Assembly (NCBI RefSeq): GCF_028201475.1
Contig: NZ_CP116383.1
Span: 930,001 to 994,000, forward strand
Direction of reading: 5' to 3'
DNA length: 64,000 nt
Origin: Vibrio sp. SCSIO 43137
GTDB lineage: Bacteria; Pseudomonadota; Gammaproteobacteria; Enterobacterales; Vibrionaceae
How positions within the stretch are numbered: the stretch's first letter is position 1; each line of letters starts with the position of its first letter. Under the pieces are notes generated by a model. It was not told the origin of the DNA and did no database searches. It was given only the letters and a program-made list of their open reading frames with translations. The translations under genes and the position numbers were made by a program. Below are positions 35,876 through 44,896 of the stretch, piece by piece.

Positions 35876-37688
35876 TTACTTCCTGAATGTTTACCTGATC
35901 GATTACCGGCAGGGTGACAGTGAATCTTGCACCACCAAGGGGAGAGTCAGTTGCGGTGAGATCCCCTTGCATCGCCTGCATAATCTGCAGGGAAATAGAT
36001 AGACCAAGTCCTAATCCGTGCTGCTTAGTGGTAAAAAACGGGGCGAACAGCTGCTTTTGCTGAGTCACAGTCAACCCCTGACCATTATCATCAATATGAA
36101 TTAAGATGCATCTTTCTATCTGCTCAAGAGTGATAGCTATCTCTCTTTTCTGTCCGCTTTCGCCTGAGCTGTTTTTAAGTTCATCCATGGCGTTGGTCAG
36201 CAAGTTAATTAAAACCTGCTCAAGTTGAATCAGATTAATTCTGCTCTTCAGCTCTTCATCTTTAATATTAACTTCAAGCTGTATCTGGTTTGCCCTGAAC
36301 TGGGGTCTAAGCAGCTCTATGGTAGTAATAATGACGGGCTGAATTTTTGCATCCACCAGTTCATCGCTGGACGTTTTTCTCGCCAGTGATTTTAACTGCT
36401 GGCTGATCTTGGCCATTCTGTCCGTCAGGGCAGAGATTCTGTTCAGGTTATCTGAAGTTCTCTCCGGTTGCCCTTTCTGTAAGAAGCGTTTGCCGTTTTC
36501 GGCAAAGCTGCGTATTGCAGCAAGAGGGTTATTCAGTTCATGGCTGATACTGGCCGACATCTGGCCCAGAACTGCCAGTTTGGCTGCCTGAATCAGCTCT
36601 TCCTGAGTCTGCCTTAATGCCTGCTCGGTTTTTTCCCGTTCATCAATTTCCATCTGCAACTCTGCGGTACGCTCCATCACCTGAAACTCGAGTTTTTGCA
36701 TCGCTTCATGTTCTATCTGGGCAATCTGACGCTGCTTGATTTGCCTGTGGCGTATCAACAACCAAACCATAAGTATCAGGGCAAAAATCAGGCTGACAAT
36801 CACCAGAAAACCAAACAGGTCCCAGAAGATCCACACTTTAGGCGTTAGGATACGAATTTCCAGCGGCTGAACGACGGTGCGCTTTTTCGCCCCCAGATAG
36901 GTATCCTGAAAAAAGACAGCATTGGTTTTCTTCAGCTCGCCGGTTGTACCCTGATGATCGCCAATAAAATTCAGATTTGAGATAGGAGTATCAAGATATT
37001 GCCTTCCGTCGCGGATAGCGTCGATTTCATCTGATGATAAACTGAACAGGCTCTTATATAGCCATTTCGGGTCACTAGCCATAAACACCACGCCGTTTTT
37101 ATCATTAGCAATAAAATGGCTCTTATCGCTTGACCAGTTCTGTTCAATATCAGTGATGTCTGTCTTTACTACCACTACGCCAAGTTTCTCTGCTGCGTAG
37201 ACAACGGGAAAAGAGTAATAAAATCCGCGCTGCCCAGATGTGGAGCCTAAGGCAAAATATTGGCCAAAGCCCTGATTGATCGCCTGCTGGAAATAAGGCC
37301 GGAAGGCAAAATTTCTGCCGACAAAGGTTTTCTCGCTCTGCCAGTTGCTGGCCGCAATGGTGGTGCCGTGGATGTTAAGCAGATAGGTATCGGCTGCCTC
37401 AATAATGGTATTTACACTTTCCAGATAGCGGTTGGTCAGTTCAATTTGTGCACTGTTATTGGCATTTTTCAGGGCATCAATCAGTTCACGATCTTTAGCA
37501 AGAAGCTGTGGAATATAGGCGTATTTTTCTAACTGGCTATTGAGCTGACCGGTAATACGGTTCAACTGTTCCAGATTCAGTTCAAGCTGCTGCTGGTAGC
37601 TTTGGTGCCAATACCAGTTTCCGCCCAGAGTGGCACAGAGAAGGTAGAGCAGAAAAATAATAAAAGAGACGCGCTTTTGCCTGACCAC
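35865..37688 (-). CDS. dctB: C4-dicarboxylate sensor histidine kinase DctB
   Basis: The 607-residue kinase has a first membrane helix (residues 8-24), a periplasmic double-Cache domain (about 40-280, containing FVGRNFAFRPYFQQAINQG and GFYYSFPVVY), and a second helix (about 289-312). A long coiled coil (to 365) leads to the H box with His383 in SASISHELNNPLAAIRSF. The ATPase domain has ILINLLTNAMDELKN and GLGLGLSISLQIMQAM. The start is GTG at 37688. It works with DctD to sense dicarboxylates outside the cell. Confidence 0.94.
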   Translation of the reverse strand: MVRQKRVSFIIFLLYLLCATLGGNWYWHQSYQQQLELNLEQLNRITGQLNSQLEKYAYIPQLLAKDRELIDALKNANNSAQIELTNRYLESVNTIIEAADTYLLNIHGTTIAASNWQSEKTFVGRNFAFRPYFQQAINQGFGQYFALGSTSGQRGFYYSFPVVYAAEKLGVVVVKTDITDIEQNWSSDKSHFIANDKNGVVFMASDPKWLYKSLFSLSSDEIDAIRDGRQYLDTPISNLNFIGDHQGTTGELKKTNAVFFQDTYLGAKKRTVVQPLEIRILTPKVWIFWDLFGFLVIVSLIFALILMVWLLIRHRQIKQRQIAQIEHEAMQKLEFQVMERTAELQMEIDEREKTEQALRQTQEELIQAAKLAVLGQMSASISHELNNPLAAIRSFAENGKRFLQKGQPERTSDNLNRISALTDRMAKISQQLKSLARKTSSDELVDAKIQPVIITTIELLRPQFRANQIQLEVNIKDEELKSRINLIQLEQVLINLLTNAMDELKNSSGESGQKREIAITLEQIERCILIHIDDNGQGLTVTQQKQLFAPFFTTKQHGLGLGLSISLQIMQAMQGDLTATDSPLGGARFTVTLPVIDQVNIQEVNDV

Positions 37689-37946
37689 CCTAATTCCTTT
37701 TTTGTATAAGATTCAATCTTCTATGATTGCTAATTATGCCATTAGGTTAACTAAATGTTACTTTTTTAACCTTAAGAATGCGCGTTTAAAACAAGACAAA
37801 GATCTCTTTTTATCTCTTTAAGTAAAAAAAAAGCAAAATATCATTGAATTTGCTTCTATTGCCCCCATTTCTGGGTCGAAGTTTGGTAAAAAAGTATCTG
37901 TTTTGTCGACTTAGTATCATCTTCTATTGAGATTTTAGGACATCAC
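37689..37946. other. Non-coding stretch between dctB and the tig promoter
   Basis: This A/T-rich region upstream of dctB has no convincing gene, terminator or operator that I can see. With the tig promoter and leader it makes a 510-base stretch without a protein gene. Confidence 0.6.
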
Positions 37947-37975
37947 TCGACAGACTAGGGTCATGCCGCTAGAAT
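37947..37975 (+). promoter_or_regulatory. Promoter of tig
   Basis: TCGACA (37947-37952), a 17-bp spacer and TAGAAT (37970-37975) each differ from the sigma-70 consensus by one base. Transcription would start near 37983, giving a leader of about 215 bases before tig. Confidence 0.65.
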
Positions 37976-38000
37976 GTCGCGTCTAAAATTTTGGTTCTGA

Positions 38001-38177
38001 GACTAATCGGAGATACCTTGCTTCGGAAAAACGAAGACAAGATATCGCTCATTAGTCAGATGGCCGGGAAAACCCCGGTTATCTAAGCTCAATAAAAAGT
38101 GTACCTGTAAAGGTGCAATACACGGATATGGTCATAGCTATAAATAGTTGGTGGCTAAAATACTCAGAGAACTGAGT
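38001..38177 (+). promoter_or_regulatory. Highly structured 5' leader of tig (four consecutive hairpins)
   Basis: Hairpin 1 (38001-38057) has outer GACTAAT/ATTAGTC, then GATA/TATC, CTTG/CAAG and CTTCG/CGAAG around a six-base loop. Hairpin 2 (38058-38084) directly abuts it, with an 11-bp stem AGATGGCCGGG/CCCGGTTATCT including two G-U pairs. Hairpin 3 (38099-38123) pairs GTGT/ACAC and ACCT/AGGT. Hairpin 4 (38162-38177) pairs ACTCAG/CTGAGT with an AGAA loop. No hairpin ends in a T-run, so these are not simple terminators. A cis-acting leader or a processed small RNA is inferred. Confidence 0.6.
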
Positions 38178-38198
38178 TAGTTTTGAGGTTTATATAAA

Positions 38199-39503
38199 AT
38201 GCAAGCTACTGTTGAAACTCTAGAAGGCCTAGAACGCCGTCTAAACATCACTGTTCCTGCTGCTAACATCGAAGATGCAGTAAAAGCAGAACTTCGCAAC
38301 ATCGCGAAAAACCGTCGTTTTGATGGTTTCCGTAAAGGCAAAGTGCCACTGAAGATGGTTGCGCAAATGTACGGCAAAGCAGTACGTCAAGATGTGATGG
38401 GTGAAGTGATGCAACGCCACTTCATCGAAGCAATCGTAAAAGAGAAAATTAACCCGGCTGGCGCTCCGACTTTTGCTCCTGTTGAGAACGAAGAAGGTAA
38501 AGACCTTGTTTTCACTGCAACTTTTGAAGTTTATCCGGAAGTTGAGCTGAAAGGCCTTGAGAACATCGTTGTTGAGAAGCCAGTAGTAGCAGTTGAAGAT
38601 GCAGACGTTGAAGAGATGATCGAAACTCTGCGTAAGCAGCAGGCGAGCTGGACTGAAGTTGAAGAAGCTGCAGAAGATGGTTCTCGCGCGACTATCGATT
38701 TCGTTGGTTCTATCGACGGTGAAGAGTTTGAAGGCGGTAAAGCTGAGAACTTCCCTCTGGAAATGGGTCAGGGTCGCATGATCCCTGGTTTCGAAGACGG
38801 CATCATGGGCAAGCGCGCTGGTACTGAGTTCGAAATCGACGTAACTTTCCCAGAAGATTACCACGCTGAAAACCTGAAAGGTAAAGAAGCTAAGTTCCAA
38901 ATCAAAGTAAACAAAGTTGAAGCTCGCGAACTGCCGGAAATCAACGAAGAGTTTGTTGCTAAGTTTGGTGTTACTGAAGGCGGTATCGACGCTCTTAAAG
39001 CTGAAGTTCGTAAGAACATGGAGCGTGAACTGGCTCAGGCTGTTAAGAACAAGATCAAAGAGCAGGCGATCGACGGTCTGGTTAAAGAGAACGAAATCGA
39101 CGTACCTGCAGCGGTTGTTGATCAGGAAATCGGTGTTCTTCGCCAACAGGCAGCTCAGCGTTTCGGTGGCAACCCTGAAGCAGCAGAGCAGCTTCCTCGT
39201 GAACTGTTTGAAGAGCAAGCTAAGCGTCGCGTAGTTGTTGGTCTTCTTCTTGGTGAAGTTATCAAGACTGAAGAGCTGAAAGCTGACGACGAGAAAGTGA
39301 AAGCACTTATCGAAGAGATGGCGACTGCATACGAAGACCCATCAGAAGTTGTTGCTTACTACGAGCAAAACGAAGAGATGATGAACAACATGCGTAACGT
39401 TGCTCTTGAAGAGCAGGCGATCGACGCTATCCTTGCTAAAGCTCAGGTTTCTGATAAAGAAGCTAACTTCAATGAACTGATGAACCAACAGCAACCTGCA
39501 TAA
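38199..39503 (+). CDS. tig: Trigger factor
   Basis: This ribosome-bound chaperone and prolyl isomerase meets nascent chains at the exit tunnel. The 434-residue protein has the N-terminal ribosome-binding domain with the signature GFRKGKVP, an FKBP-type isomerase domain at about 150-240 ([17 protein letters not shown] and PGFEDGIMG), and a long helical C-terminal arm domain. GAGG lies before the ATG. Codon choice is strongly biased, as for highly expressed genes. It heads the tig-clpP-clpX-lon cluster, all in the same direction but each with its own signals. Confidence 0.98.
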   Translation: MQATVETLEGLERRLNITVPAANIEDAVKAELRNIAKNRRFDGFRKGKVPLKMVAQMYGKAVRQDVMGEVMQRHFIEAIVKEKINPAGAPTFAPVENEEGKDLVFTATFEVYPEVELKGLENIVVEKPVVAVEDADVEEMIETLRKQQASWTEVEEAAEDGSRATIDFVGSIDGEEFEGGKAENFPLEMGQGRMIPGFEDGIMGKRAGTEFEIDVTFPEDYHAENLKGKEAKFQIKVNKVEARELPEINEEFVAKFGVTEGGIDALKAEVRKNMERELAQAVKNKIKEQAIDGLVKENEIDVPAAVVDQEIGVLRQQAAQRFGGNPEAAEQLPRELFEEQAKRRVVVGLLLGEVIKTEELKADDEKVKALIEEMATAYEDPSEVVAYYEQNEEMMNNMRNVALEEQAIDAILAKAQVSDKEANFNELMNQQQPA

Positions 39504-39542
39504 TATCCGGTTGTCTGACTAAAATTAGTTCAGAGTAAAGAT

Positions 39543-39579
39543 TATGGTCCGTATGATCACTCATCCGGGCCATATTTTT
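39543..39579 (+). terminator. Terminator after tig
   Basis: TATGGTCCG (39543-39551) pairs with CGGGCCATA (39566-39574) with one wobble, followed by five T. Confidence 0.85.
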
Positions 39580-39723
39580 ACCACTCTATCTAAGTCTCTA
39601 TTGGGCATAAGTTAAGCACTTACTTACATTTTTTCATCTAAACCTTGTTAAATGTGGCCAATTAGATAGATACTTACATAGGTTGGTATTACATAGTTTG
39701 TTATGACTTAGGGATATAAGAAA

Positions 39724-40350
39724 ATGAGCTACCAAGATAAAAACGCAATGTCTCCTATCATTGATGCGCTAGTGCCAATGGTGGTAGAGCAAACTTCACG
39801 TGGTGAACGCTCCTACGATATCTATTCTCGTCTGTTAAAAGAGCGTGTGATTTTCCTGACTGGTCAGGTTGAAGACCATATGGCGAACCTTGTTGTGGCT
39901 CAGTTGCTCTTCCTTGAGTCAGAAAATCCGGATAAGGATATTTTCCTTTATATTAACTCTCCGGGTGGCAGTGTCACTGCGGGCATGTCTATCTACGATA
40001 CCATGCAGTTTATCAAGCCGAATGTAAGTACAGTTTGTATGGGGCAGGCGTGTTCTATGGGCGCCTTCCTTCTGGCCGGTGGTGAGAAAGGTAAACGTTA
40101 TTGTCTGCCAAACTCACGTGTGATGATTCACCAGCCACTTGGCGGTTTCCAGGGGCAGGCATCTGACATTCAGATTCATGCTCAGGAAATTCTGACCATT
40201 AAGCAGAAGCTGAATACTTTACTTGCAGAACATACAGGTCAGCCGCTGGAAGTGGTTGAAGGCGACACAGATCGCGACAACTTTATGTCTGCTGAGCAAG
40301 CTGTTGAGTATGGGCTTGTGGATGCGGTTCTTAACCACCGCGGCGAATAA
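39724..40350 (+). CDS. clpP: ATP-dependent Clp protease proteolytic subunit ClpP
   Basis: The 208-residue serine peptidase forms two stacked heptameric rings that receive unfolded substrates from ClpX or ClpA. The catalytic triad is Ser111 ([11 protein letters not shown]), His136 ([10 protein letters not shown]) and Asp185 (DTDRDNFMS). A short N-terminal propeptide is expected to be removed by self-cleavage. ClpX follows after 83 bases with its own ribosome site. No clear heat-shock promoter was found in the 220-base upstream region. Confidence 0.98.
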   Translation: MSYQDKNAMSPIIDALVPMVVEQTSRGERSYDIYSRLLKERVIFLTGQVEDHMANLVVAQLLFLESENPDKDIFLYINSPGGSVTAGMSIYDTMQFIKPNVSTVCMGQACSMGAFLLAGGEKGKRYCLPNSRVMIHQPLGGFQGQASDIQIHAQEILTIKQKLNTLLAEHTGQPLEVVEGDTDRDNFMSAEQAVEYGLVDAVLNHRGE

Positions 40351-40433
40351 CAGGTATAACCACCTTTTTCGAGAAAAGCATTAAAAATTGATATACACTC
40401 AAATCAATAAGGTAAAGGCTAAGAGGTTAGCGA

Positions 40434-41714
40434 ATGACAGATAAAAGCAAAGAGGGCAGCAGTGGTAAACTGCTTTACTGCTCTTTCTGCGGTAAAAGCC
40501 AGCACGAAGTTCGCAAGCTAATTGCAGGTCCTTCTGTTTACATTTGTGACGAATGTGTCGACCTTTGTAACGACATTATTCGTGAAGAGATCAAAGATGT
40601 TCTTCCTAAAGGTGAGTCTGAAGCACTTCCGACTCCCCGTGACATCCGTGAACATCTTGATGACTATGTAATCGGTCAGGACTATGCGAAGAAAGTGCTA
40701 GCGGTTGCGGTATATAACCACTACAAGCGTTTACGTAATGGTGATACTACAGCGGAAGGTGTAGAACTTGGTAAAAGTAACATTCTTCTGATCGGGCCGA
40801 CAGGAAGTGGTAAAACACTACTGGCTGAAACACTGGCTCGTTTTCTCGATGTTCCGTTCACCATGGCAGATGCTACCACATTAACTGAAGCAGGTTATGT
40901 TGGTGAAGACGTTGAAAACATCATCCAGAAACTGCTGCAGAAATGTGATTACGACGTTGCTAAAGCTGAACGCGGCATCGTTTATATTGATGAAATCGAT
41001 AAGATTTCCCGTAAAGCTGAAAACCCGTCCATCACCCGTGATGTTTCCGGTGAAGGTGTTCAGCAGGCTCTGCTAAAACTGGTTGAAGGTACCGTTGCTT
41101 CCGTTCCACCTCAGGGTGGCCGAAAGCATCCTCAGCAAGAGTTTTTGCAGGTTGATACTTCTAAGATTCTGTTTATCTGTGGCGGTGCGTTTGCCGGTCT
41201 GGATAAGGTTATCGAGCAGCGCGTTGCAACGGGCACAGGTATCGGCTTTGGTGCAGAGGTGCGCTCTAAAGATGAAACCAAAACCGTTGGTGAACTGTTT
41301 ACTCAGGTAGAGCCGGAAGATCTGGTGAAATACGGATTGATTCCTGAGTTTATCGGTCGTCTGCCGGTAACAACGACTTTGACTGAGCTGGACGAAGCGG
41401 CGCTTATTCAGATTCTTTGCGAACCTAAGAACGCGTTGACCAAACAGTATTCAGCTCTGTTTGAGCTGGAAGATGCTGAGCTTGAGTTCCGTGAAGACGC
41501 ACTAAAAGCTATCGCTAAAAAAGCGATGGAGCGTAAAACCGGTGCACGTGGTCTGAGATCGATTCTTGAAGGTGTTCTGCTGGAAACCATGTATGAACTG
41601 CCGTCATCTGAAGATGTCAGCAAGGTGGTTATCGATGAGTCAGTCATTAATGGTGAATCTGAACCGCTGCTAATCTATAACGGTAAAGAGAGTCAGGCTG
41701 CCGGTGGTGAGTAA
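40434..41714 (+). CDS. clpX: ATP-dependent Clp protease ATP-binding subunit ClpX
   Basis: This 426-residue AAA+ unfoldase feeds tagged proteins to ClpP. The N-terminal zinc-binding domain carries Cys16, Cys19, Cys38 and Cys41. The AAA+ domain has Walker A GPTGSGKT at 121-128, Walker [11 protein letters not shown], and the ClpP-docking IGF loop ([12 protein letters not shown]). It is co-transcribed with clpP and is followed by a strong terminator. Confidence 0.98.
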   Translation: MTDKSKEGSSGKLLYCSFCGKSQHEVRKLIAGPSVYICDECVDLCNDIIREEIKDVLPKGESEALPTPRDIREHLDDYVIGQDYAKKVLAVAVYNHYKRLRNGDTTAEGVELGKSNILLIGPTGSGKTLLAETLARFLDVPFTMADATTLTEAGYVGEDVENIIQKLLQKCDYDVAKAERGIVYIDEIDKISRKAENPSITRDVSGEGVQQALLKLVEGTVASVPPQGGRKHPQQEFLQVDTSKILFICGGAFAGLDKVIEQRVATGTGIGFGAEVRSKDETKTVGELFTQVEPEDLVKYGLIPEFIGRLPVTTTLTELDEAALIQILCEPKNALTKQYSALFELEDAELEFREDALKAIAKKAMERKTGARGLRSILEGVLLETMYELPSSEDVSKVVIDESVINGESEPLLIYNGKESQAAGGE

Positions 41715-41752
41715 TCACTGAGGACGACAGTTCTAAGCTAAAGCAAATTGAG

Positions 41753-41779
41753 AAGAGGTCAGGAATGACCTCTTTTTTT
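41753..41779 (+). terminator. Terminator after clpX
   Basis: AAGAGGTCA (41753-41761) pairs perfectly with TGACCTCTT (41766-41774) around GGAA, followed by T residues. An unpaired second copy of AAGAGGTCAG lies at 41821-41830. Confidence 0.93.
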
Positions 41780-41870
41780 ATAAGTATATTTTCTTTTTCG
41801 TCATATACTTATATTCAAAGAAGAGGTCAGTTTTGTGCACGGAAAAAATGGCGGTTTTTTTCCTTTGCTT

Positions 41871-41900
41871 GTTGAATCCCTTTAAATTGACCCCATATAC
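41871..41900 (+). promoter_or_regulatory. Heat-shock (sigma-32) promoter of lon
   Basis: GTTGAAT (41871-41877) and CCCCATATAC (41891-41900) are separated by 13 bases. As I recall it, the E. coli lon promoter has the same two boxes and the same spacing, which supports sigma-32 control. Confidence 0.85.
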
Positions 41901-41933
41901 ATCTCATAAGAACAAACGGATAGAGAGAATTTT

Positions 41934-44285
41934 ATGAACTTGGAACGTTCCGAACGTATCGAGATTCCAGTATTGCCTTTGCGTGATGTTGTTGTGTATC
42001 CGCATATGGTGATTCCTTTGTTTGTTGGCCGGGAAAAGTCGATTCGTTGTCTGGAATCGGCAATGGATAACAACAAACAAGTATTGCTGGTTGCCCAGAA
42101 AGAGGCCGATACAGATGAACCTGCTATTGATGATCTGTTTGGCATTGGTACCGTTGCGACCATTCTTCAGCTGTTAAAGCTGCCAGACGGTACAGTAAAA
42201 GTTCTGGTTGAAGGTCAGCAGAGAGCCAAAATTCACCAGTTTAAAGAAAACGATTTTTTCCTGGCTGATGCAGAATACCTGACCACTCCTGAGCTTGATG
42301 AAAAAGAGCAGGAAGTGATTGTCCGTAGTGCGATCAACCAGTTTGAAGGCTTTATCAAGCTGAACAAAAAGATTCCGCCTGAGGTTCTGACTTCACTGAA
42401 CGGAATTGATGATGCCGCCCGTCTTGCCGATACCATAGCCGCGCATATGCCGCTGAAACTGGCTGAAAAGCAGCAGGTTCTTGAAGTTATTGATGTTAAC
42501 GAACGTCTTGAGTTCCTGATGGGGCAGATGGAGTCTGAAATCGATCTGCTTCAGGTTGAAAAGCGCATCCGTGGCCGTGTTAAAAAGCAGATGGAGAAAT
42601 CCCAGCGCGAGTATTACCTGAATGAGCAGATGAAAGCGATTCAGAAAGAGCTCGGTGACATGGATGATGCCCCGGACGAGTTCGAGACGCTGAAGAAGAA
42701 AATTGCAGATTCGAAAATGCCGAAAGAGGCTCAGGAGAAAACTGAGCAGGAGCTGCAAAAACTGAAAATGATGTCACCAATGTCGGCTGAAGCGACAGTG
42801 GTGAGAAGCTACATCGACTGGATGGTAGGTGTTCCGTGGGCCAAACGCTCTAAAGTTAAAAAAGATCTGTCTAAGGCAGAAGAGGTGCTTAACCACGACC
42901 ATTATGGTCTGGAGCGGGTTAAAGAGCGCATTCTGGAGTACCTTGCCGTTCAGAACCGAATCAACAAGCTGAAAGGTCCGATCCTTTGCCTTGTAGGGCC
43001 TCCGGGTGTGGGTAAAACCTCTCTGGGTCAGTCCATTGCATCAGCGACCGGCCGTAAGTATGTACGTATGGCACTGGGTGGCGTACGTGACGAAGCTGAG
43101 ATCCGTGGTCACCGCAGAACCTACATTGGTTCTCTGCCGGGTAAACTGATTCAGAAGATGTCAAAAGTTGGAGTGAAGAACCCGCTATTCCTGCTGGATG
43201 AGATCGATAAGATGTCATCGGATATGCGTGGCGATCCCTCTTCAGCGCTGCTGGAAGTACTTGATCCGGAACAGAATAACGCCTTCAACGACCATTATCT
43301 GGAAGTCGATTATGATCTGTCAGATGTGATGTTTGTGGCTACGTCCAACTCAATGAATATCCCGGGGCCACTGCTGGACCGTATGGAAGTGATTCGTCTA
43401 TCCGGTTATACGGAAGACGAAAAACTGAATATCGCTAAGCGCCACCTTGTTGAGAAGCAGATGAAGCGCAACGGTCTTAAGTCAGGTGAAGTTGAGATTG
43501 AAGATTCAGCTATCATCGGCATTATCCGTTACTACACAAGAGAAGCGGGTGTACGTGGACTGGAGCGTGAGATTTCTAAGATCTGCCGTAAGGCGGTTAA
43601 GAATATCCTGCTGGATCGCGATATCAAGCAGATCACAGTCAGTATGGATAACCTAAAAGAGTACCTTGGCGTGCAGCGTCACGACTACGGCAAAGCTGAT
43701 GAGAGCAACCGCATCGGTCAGGTGACTGGTCTGGCGTGGACGGAAGTGGGCGGCGATCTGCTGACCATTGAAACGGAAGCCATGCCGGGTAAAGGTAAGC
43801 TGACACAAACCGGTTCTCTTGGTGATGTGATGCAGGAGTCTATTCAGGCTGCCATGACAGTGGTTCGCACCCGTACAGGTAAACTGGGTATCAATGAAGA
43901 CTTCTACGAGAAGCGTGATATCCATGTGCACGTTCCTGAAGGTGCAACTCCTAAAGATGGTCCTAGTGCCGGTATTGCTATGTGTACTGCTCTGGTTTCC
44001 AGCCTGACGGGTAACCCTGTACGTGCTGATGTGGCCATGACGGGTGAAATCACTCTGCGTGGTGAAGTCCTTCCGATCGGTGGTCTGAAGGAGAAATTAC
44101 TTGCGGCACATCGTGGCGGCATCAAAACAGTACTGATTCCAAAAGATAATGAGCGTGATCTGGAAGAGATTCCGGACAATGTAATCGCTGATCTGGTCAT
44201 CAAACCTGTGCAATGGATTGATGAAGTATTAAGCGTGGCACTGGAGAACGACCCTGCTGGCTTTACGGTAGAGTCCTCAAAATAG
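41934..44285 (+). CDS. lon: ATP-dependent protease Lon
   Basis: This 783-residue hexameric protease degrades damaged and regulatory proteins. It has an N-terminal substrate-binding domain (to about 310), the AAA+ domain with Walker A GPPGVGKTS and LLDEIDKM, and the C-terminal peptidase with catalytic Ser678 (PKDGPSAGIAM) and Lys721 (GGLKEKLLAA). Length is one residue short of the E. coli protein. It is preceded by a sigma-32 promoter and followed by a terminator, so it is a single-gene heat-shock unit. Confidence 0.98.
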   Translation: MNLERSERIEIPVLPLRDVVVYPHMVIPLFVGREKSIRCLESAMDNNKQVLLVAQKEADTDEPAIDDLFGIGTVATILQLLKLPDGTVKVLVEGQQRAKIHQFKENDFFLADAEYLTTPELDEKEQEVIVRSAINQFEGFIKLNKKIPPEVLTSLNGIDDAARLADTIAAHMPLKLAEKQQVLEVIDVNERLEFLMGQMESEIDLLQVEKRIRGRVKKQMEKSQREYYLNEQMKAIQKELGDMDDAPDEFETLKKKIADSKMPKEAQEKTEQELQKLKMMSPMSAEATVVRSYIDWMVGVPWAKRSKVKKDLSKAEEVLNHDHYGLERVKERILEYLAVQNRINKLKGPILCLVGPPGVGKTSLGQSIASATGRKYVRMALGGVRDEAEIRGHRRTYIGSLPGKLIQKMSKVGVKNPLFLLDEIDKMSSDMRGDPSSALLEVLDPEQNNAFNDHYLEVDYDLSDVMFVATSNSMNIPGPLLDRMEVIRLSGYTEDEKLNIAKRHLVEKQMKRNGLKSGEVEIEDSAIIGIIRYYTREAGVRGLEREISKICRKAVKNILLDRDIKQITVSMDNLKEYLGVQRHDYGKADESNRIGQVTGLAWTEVGGDLLTIETEAMPGKGKLTQTGSLGDVMQESIQAAMTVVRTRTGKLGINEDFYEKRDIHVHVPEGATPKDGPSAGIAMCTALVSSLTGNPVRADVAMTGEITLRGEVLPIGGLKEKLLAAHRGGIKTVLIPKDNERDLEEIPDNVIADLVIKPVQWIDEVLSVALENDPAGFTVESSK

Positions 44286-44314
44286 TGACGTGCAGCAAAA
44301 ATAAGTAAAGAACT

Positions 44315-44354
44315 ACGCTGGCAAAGCCGAAAAGTGCTTGTCAGCGTTTTTTTT
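44315..44354 (+). terminator. Terminator after lon
   Basis: ACGCTGGCAA followed by a bulged A and GC pairs with GCTTGTCAGCGT (hairpin 44315-44347), followed by eight T. Confidence 0.88.
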
Positions 44355-44479
44355 GGGAGCTAAGTTAAGCAACTGTTGCTTCAACCTAGATTCCTAAAGG
44401 CTTGGAGCTCATTTTAAATCTCATACGGAACGAATGTTACCTACTAAAAATATAACAGGTAACGAAAAGGGGAATAATC

Positions 44480-44752
44480 GTGAATAAAACACAATTAGTA
44501 GAAAAAATCGCGGAAAACGCAGATATTTCAAAAGCGTCAGCTGGTCGTGCACTTGATGCTGTAATTGAAGCAGTAACAGAAACTCTTAAAGCTGATGAGC
44601 AAGTAGCTCTTGTTGGCTTTGGTACATTCAGCGTTCGTACTCGTGCAGCTCGCACAGGTCGTAACCCTAAGACTGGTGAAGAAATCCAAATCGCTGAAGC
44701 GAAAGTACCTTCATTCAAAGCAGGTAAAGCTCTTAAAGAAGCTTGTAACTAA
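44480..44752 (+). CDS. hupB: DNA-binding protein HU-beta
   Basis: The 90-residue nucleoid protein forms dimers that bend DNA. The family start [19 protein letters not shown] and the DNA-contacting arm [40 protein letters not shown] are intact. The start is GTG at 44480 after AAGGGGA. Its place between lon and ppiD is the same as in E. coli. Codon use is strongly biased toward that of abundant proteins. Confidence 0.98.
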   Translation: MNKTQLVEKIAENADISKASAGRALDAVIEAVTETLKADEQVALVGFGTFSVRTRAARTGRNPKTGEEIQIAEAKVPSFKAGKALKEACN

Positions 44753-44786
44753 TAAATCCAGTAATTTATTGGTCTGTTCAAATTGA

Positions 44787-44819
44787 AAATGCGCATCACA
44801 TTGGTGCGCATTTCTTTTT
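44787..44819 (+). terminator. Terminator after hupB
   Basis: AAATGCGCA (44787-44795) pairs with TGCGCATTT (44805-44813) around nine bases, followed by a T-rich tail. Confidence 0.88.
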
Positions 44820-44896
44820 CTGATATTATTCGGCTATTCAACTTTTTGTGAGCAAAGAAGTTTCTTCTGGCTCAATCTGTGGAGACAAGTAAGATT

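Noticed and set aside
38241..39218. 325-codon open frame antisense to tig
   Set aside because: It is a by-product of biased codon use in tig; the translation is Phe- and Leu-rich without recognisable domains.
39630..39680. Heat-shock promoter for clpP (CTTGTTAAA with CCAATTAGA)
   Set aside because: The boxes are too close together and the -10 box is poor compared with the clear sigma-32 promoter of lon.
42393..42758. Open frame antisense to lon
   Set aside because: It overlaps the conserved lon coding sequence and has no independent signals.
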